From the NCBI GenBank assembly GCA_946545505.1, contig CAMNNN010000091.1, forward strand, positions 1 to 6,346: a stretch of 6,346 nucleotides of DNA. Reading direction: 5' to 3'. Of the stretch, positions 5,752-6,346 are shown piece by piece. The stretch comes from an uncultured Clostridia bacterium. GTDB taxonomy: Bacteria > Bacillota > Clostridia > Saccharofermentanales > Saccharofermentanaceae. The position numbers and the translations under genes were made by a program. The notes beneath the pieces are model-generated. The model searched no databases. It saw nothing but the letters and a program-made list of their open reading frames with translations, and was not told where the DNA came from. Position 1 is the stretch's first letter. Each line of letters starts with the position of its first letter.

Positions 5752-6346
5752 TTAAAGATCCTCCAGATCCTTCGCAGGCACTTTCACTTCGTTGAAGTAA
5801 TCCTTATGAACAAGGCCGTCCTTAAGGTATATAACGTGGTCGACCATATTCTTGATCGAGTTGTTATGAGTAACGATCAGCATCGTTGTACCGTACTGCT
5901 TATTGATCCTCTCGAGAAGCATCAGGATATCGCGTGATGTGTTTGAGTCCAGCGCACCCGTAGGCTCGTCACACAGCAGGACCTTCGGGTTCTTTATGAG
6001 AGCTCTCGCAATGGCACAGCGCTGCTGCTGACCGCCCGACAGCTGTGACGGGAACTTATCCTGATGCTCGGAAAGACCCAAGACATCCAGCAGTTCATCC
6101 ATATCAAGCGGCGCCTTCGTAAGATACTCGCACACCTGTATATTCTCTTTTACCGTGAGATTCGGAACGAGGTTATAGAACTGGAAGATGAAACCGAGAT
6201 TATTCCTTCTGTAGTCTGAAAGCTTCTCGCCTTTAAGCCCCTCGATACTCGTTCCCGCGACAGTTACATTGCCTGAATCGATCGTATCAAGTCCGCCGAT
6301 GCAGTTAAGAAGCGTCGACTTACCTGAGCCTGATGTGCCCTGAATG
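5752..6346 (-). CDS. ABC transporter ATP-binding protein (MacB/LolD-like), N-terminus outside the window
   Basis: The frame is open from the right edge (first full codon at 6345) to the TAA at 5754-5752, giving 197 visible residues. About 35-45 N-terminal residues should lie beyond the edge. All nucleotide-binding motifs are present in order: Walker A GTSGSGKST at visible residues 3-11, Q-loop Gln55 in GFIFQFYNLVPNLTV, signature LSGGQQQR from residue 102, Walker B KVLLCDEPTGALD with Glu127, and H-loop His160 in LIVTHN. The FQFYNLVPNLTV segment and the CDEPTGALD form are typical of the MacB/LolD/FtsE-like group that partners FtsX-domain permeases. The GTG at 6135 is internal and is not the start, since Walker A and the Q-loop lie upstream in the same frame. 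It powers the adjacent permease, to which it is translationally linked by a one-base gap. Confidence 0.95.
   Translation of the reverse strand, partial: IQGTSGSGKSTLLNCIGGLDTIDSGNVTVAGTSIEGLKGEKLSDYRRNNLGFIFQFYNLVPNLTVKENIQVCEYLTKAPLDMDELLDVLGLSEHQDKFPSQLSGGQQQRCAIARALIKNPKVLLCDEPTGALDSNTSRDILMLLERINKQYGTTMLIVTHNNSIKNMVDHVIYLKDGLVHKDYFNEVKVPAKDLEDL

Noticed and set aside
5752..6135. Short 127-residue ATPase starting from the internal GTG at 6135
   Set aside because: The same frame continues to the right edge and encodes the Walker A and Q-loop motifs, so the gene is a longer, edge-truncated ATPase.

Overview
All genes supported here lie on the minus strand, so they read from right to left. 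Family resemblances, good Shine-Dalgarno sites, sigma-70-type promoters and the fusion-like ABC permease architecture suggest a Firmicute, most likely an anaerobic Clostridia member of a gut or rumen type. There is no rRNA, tRNA or other taxonomic marker in the window, so this is an inference.

Right part (2847-6346): a two-gene ABC transporter operon. The ATP-binding subunit is cut by the right edge, starting just before its Walker A motif. It is followed after one base by a 967-residue FtsX/MacB-type permease. The large first extracellular domain of the permease holds two long blocks of Leu-x-x-Gly heptad repeats, probably a long coiled-coil hairpin outside the membrane.

Middle (528-2840): an aminopeptidase C gene (pepC) has its own promoter, overlapping the end of the permease gene, and a 20-bp inverted repeat at the expected transcription start. 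A single-domain alpha/beta hydrolase of the hormone-sensitive-lipase type follows 13 bases behind and is probably co-transcribed.

Left part (1-527): an imperfect palindrome of about 118 bp (392-509) separates the hydrolase from a brnT/brnA type II toxin-antitoxin operon. brnT is complete; only the first 15 codons of brnA remain before the left edge. The brnTA promoter is striking. A perfect 7-3-7 inverted repeat of ATGCAT units exactly fills the 17-bp spacer between the -35 and -10 boxes, and the predicted transcription start falls at or next to the brnT start codon, so the toxin mRNA may be leaderless and tightly autoregulated.

Overall the window is mostly ordinary chromosomal housekeeping and accessory genes. 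The parts most worth a second look are the brnTA control region, the palindromic element beside it and the heptad-repeat permease. I see no evidence for an entirely new multi-gene system.
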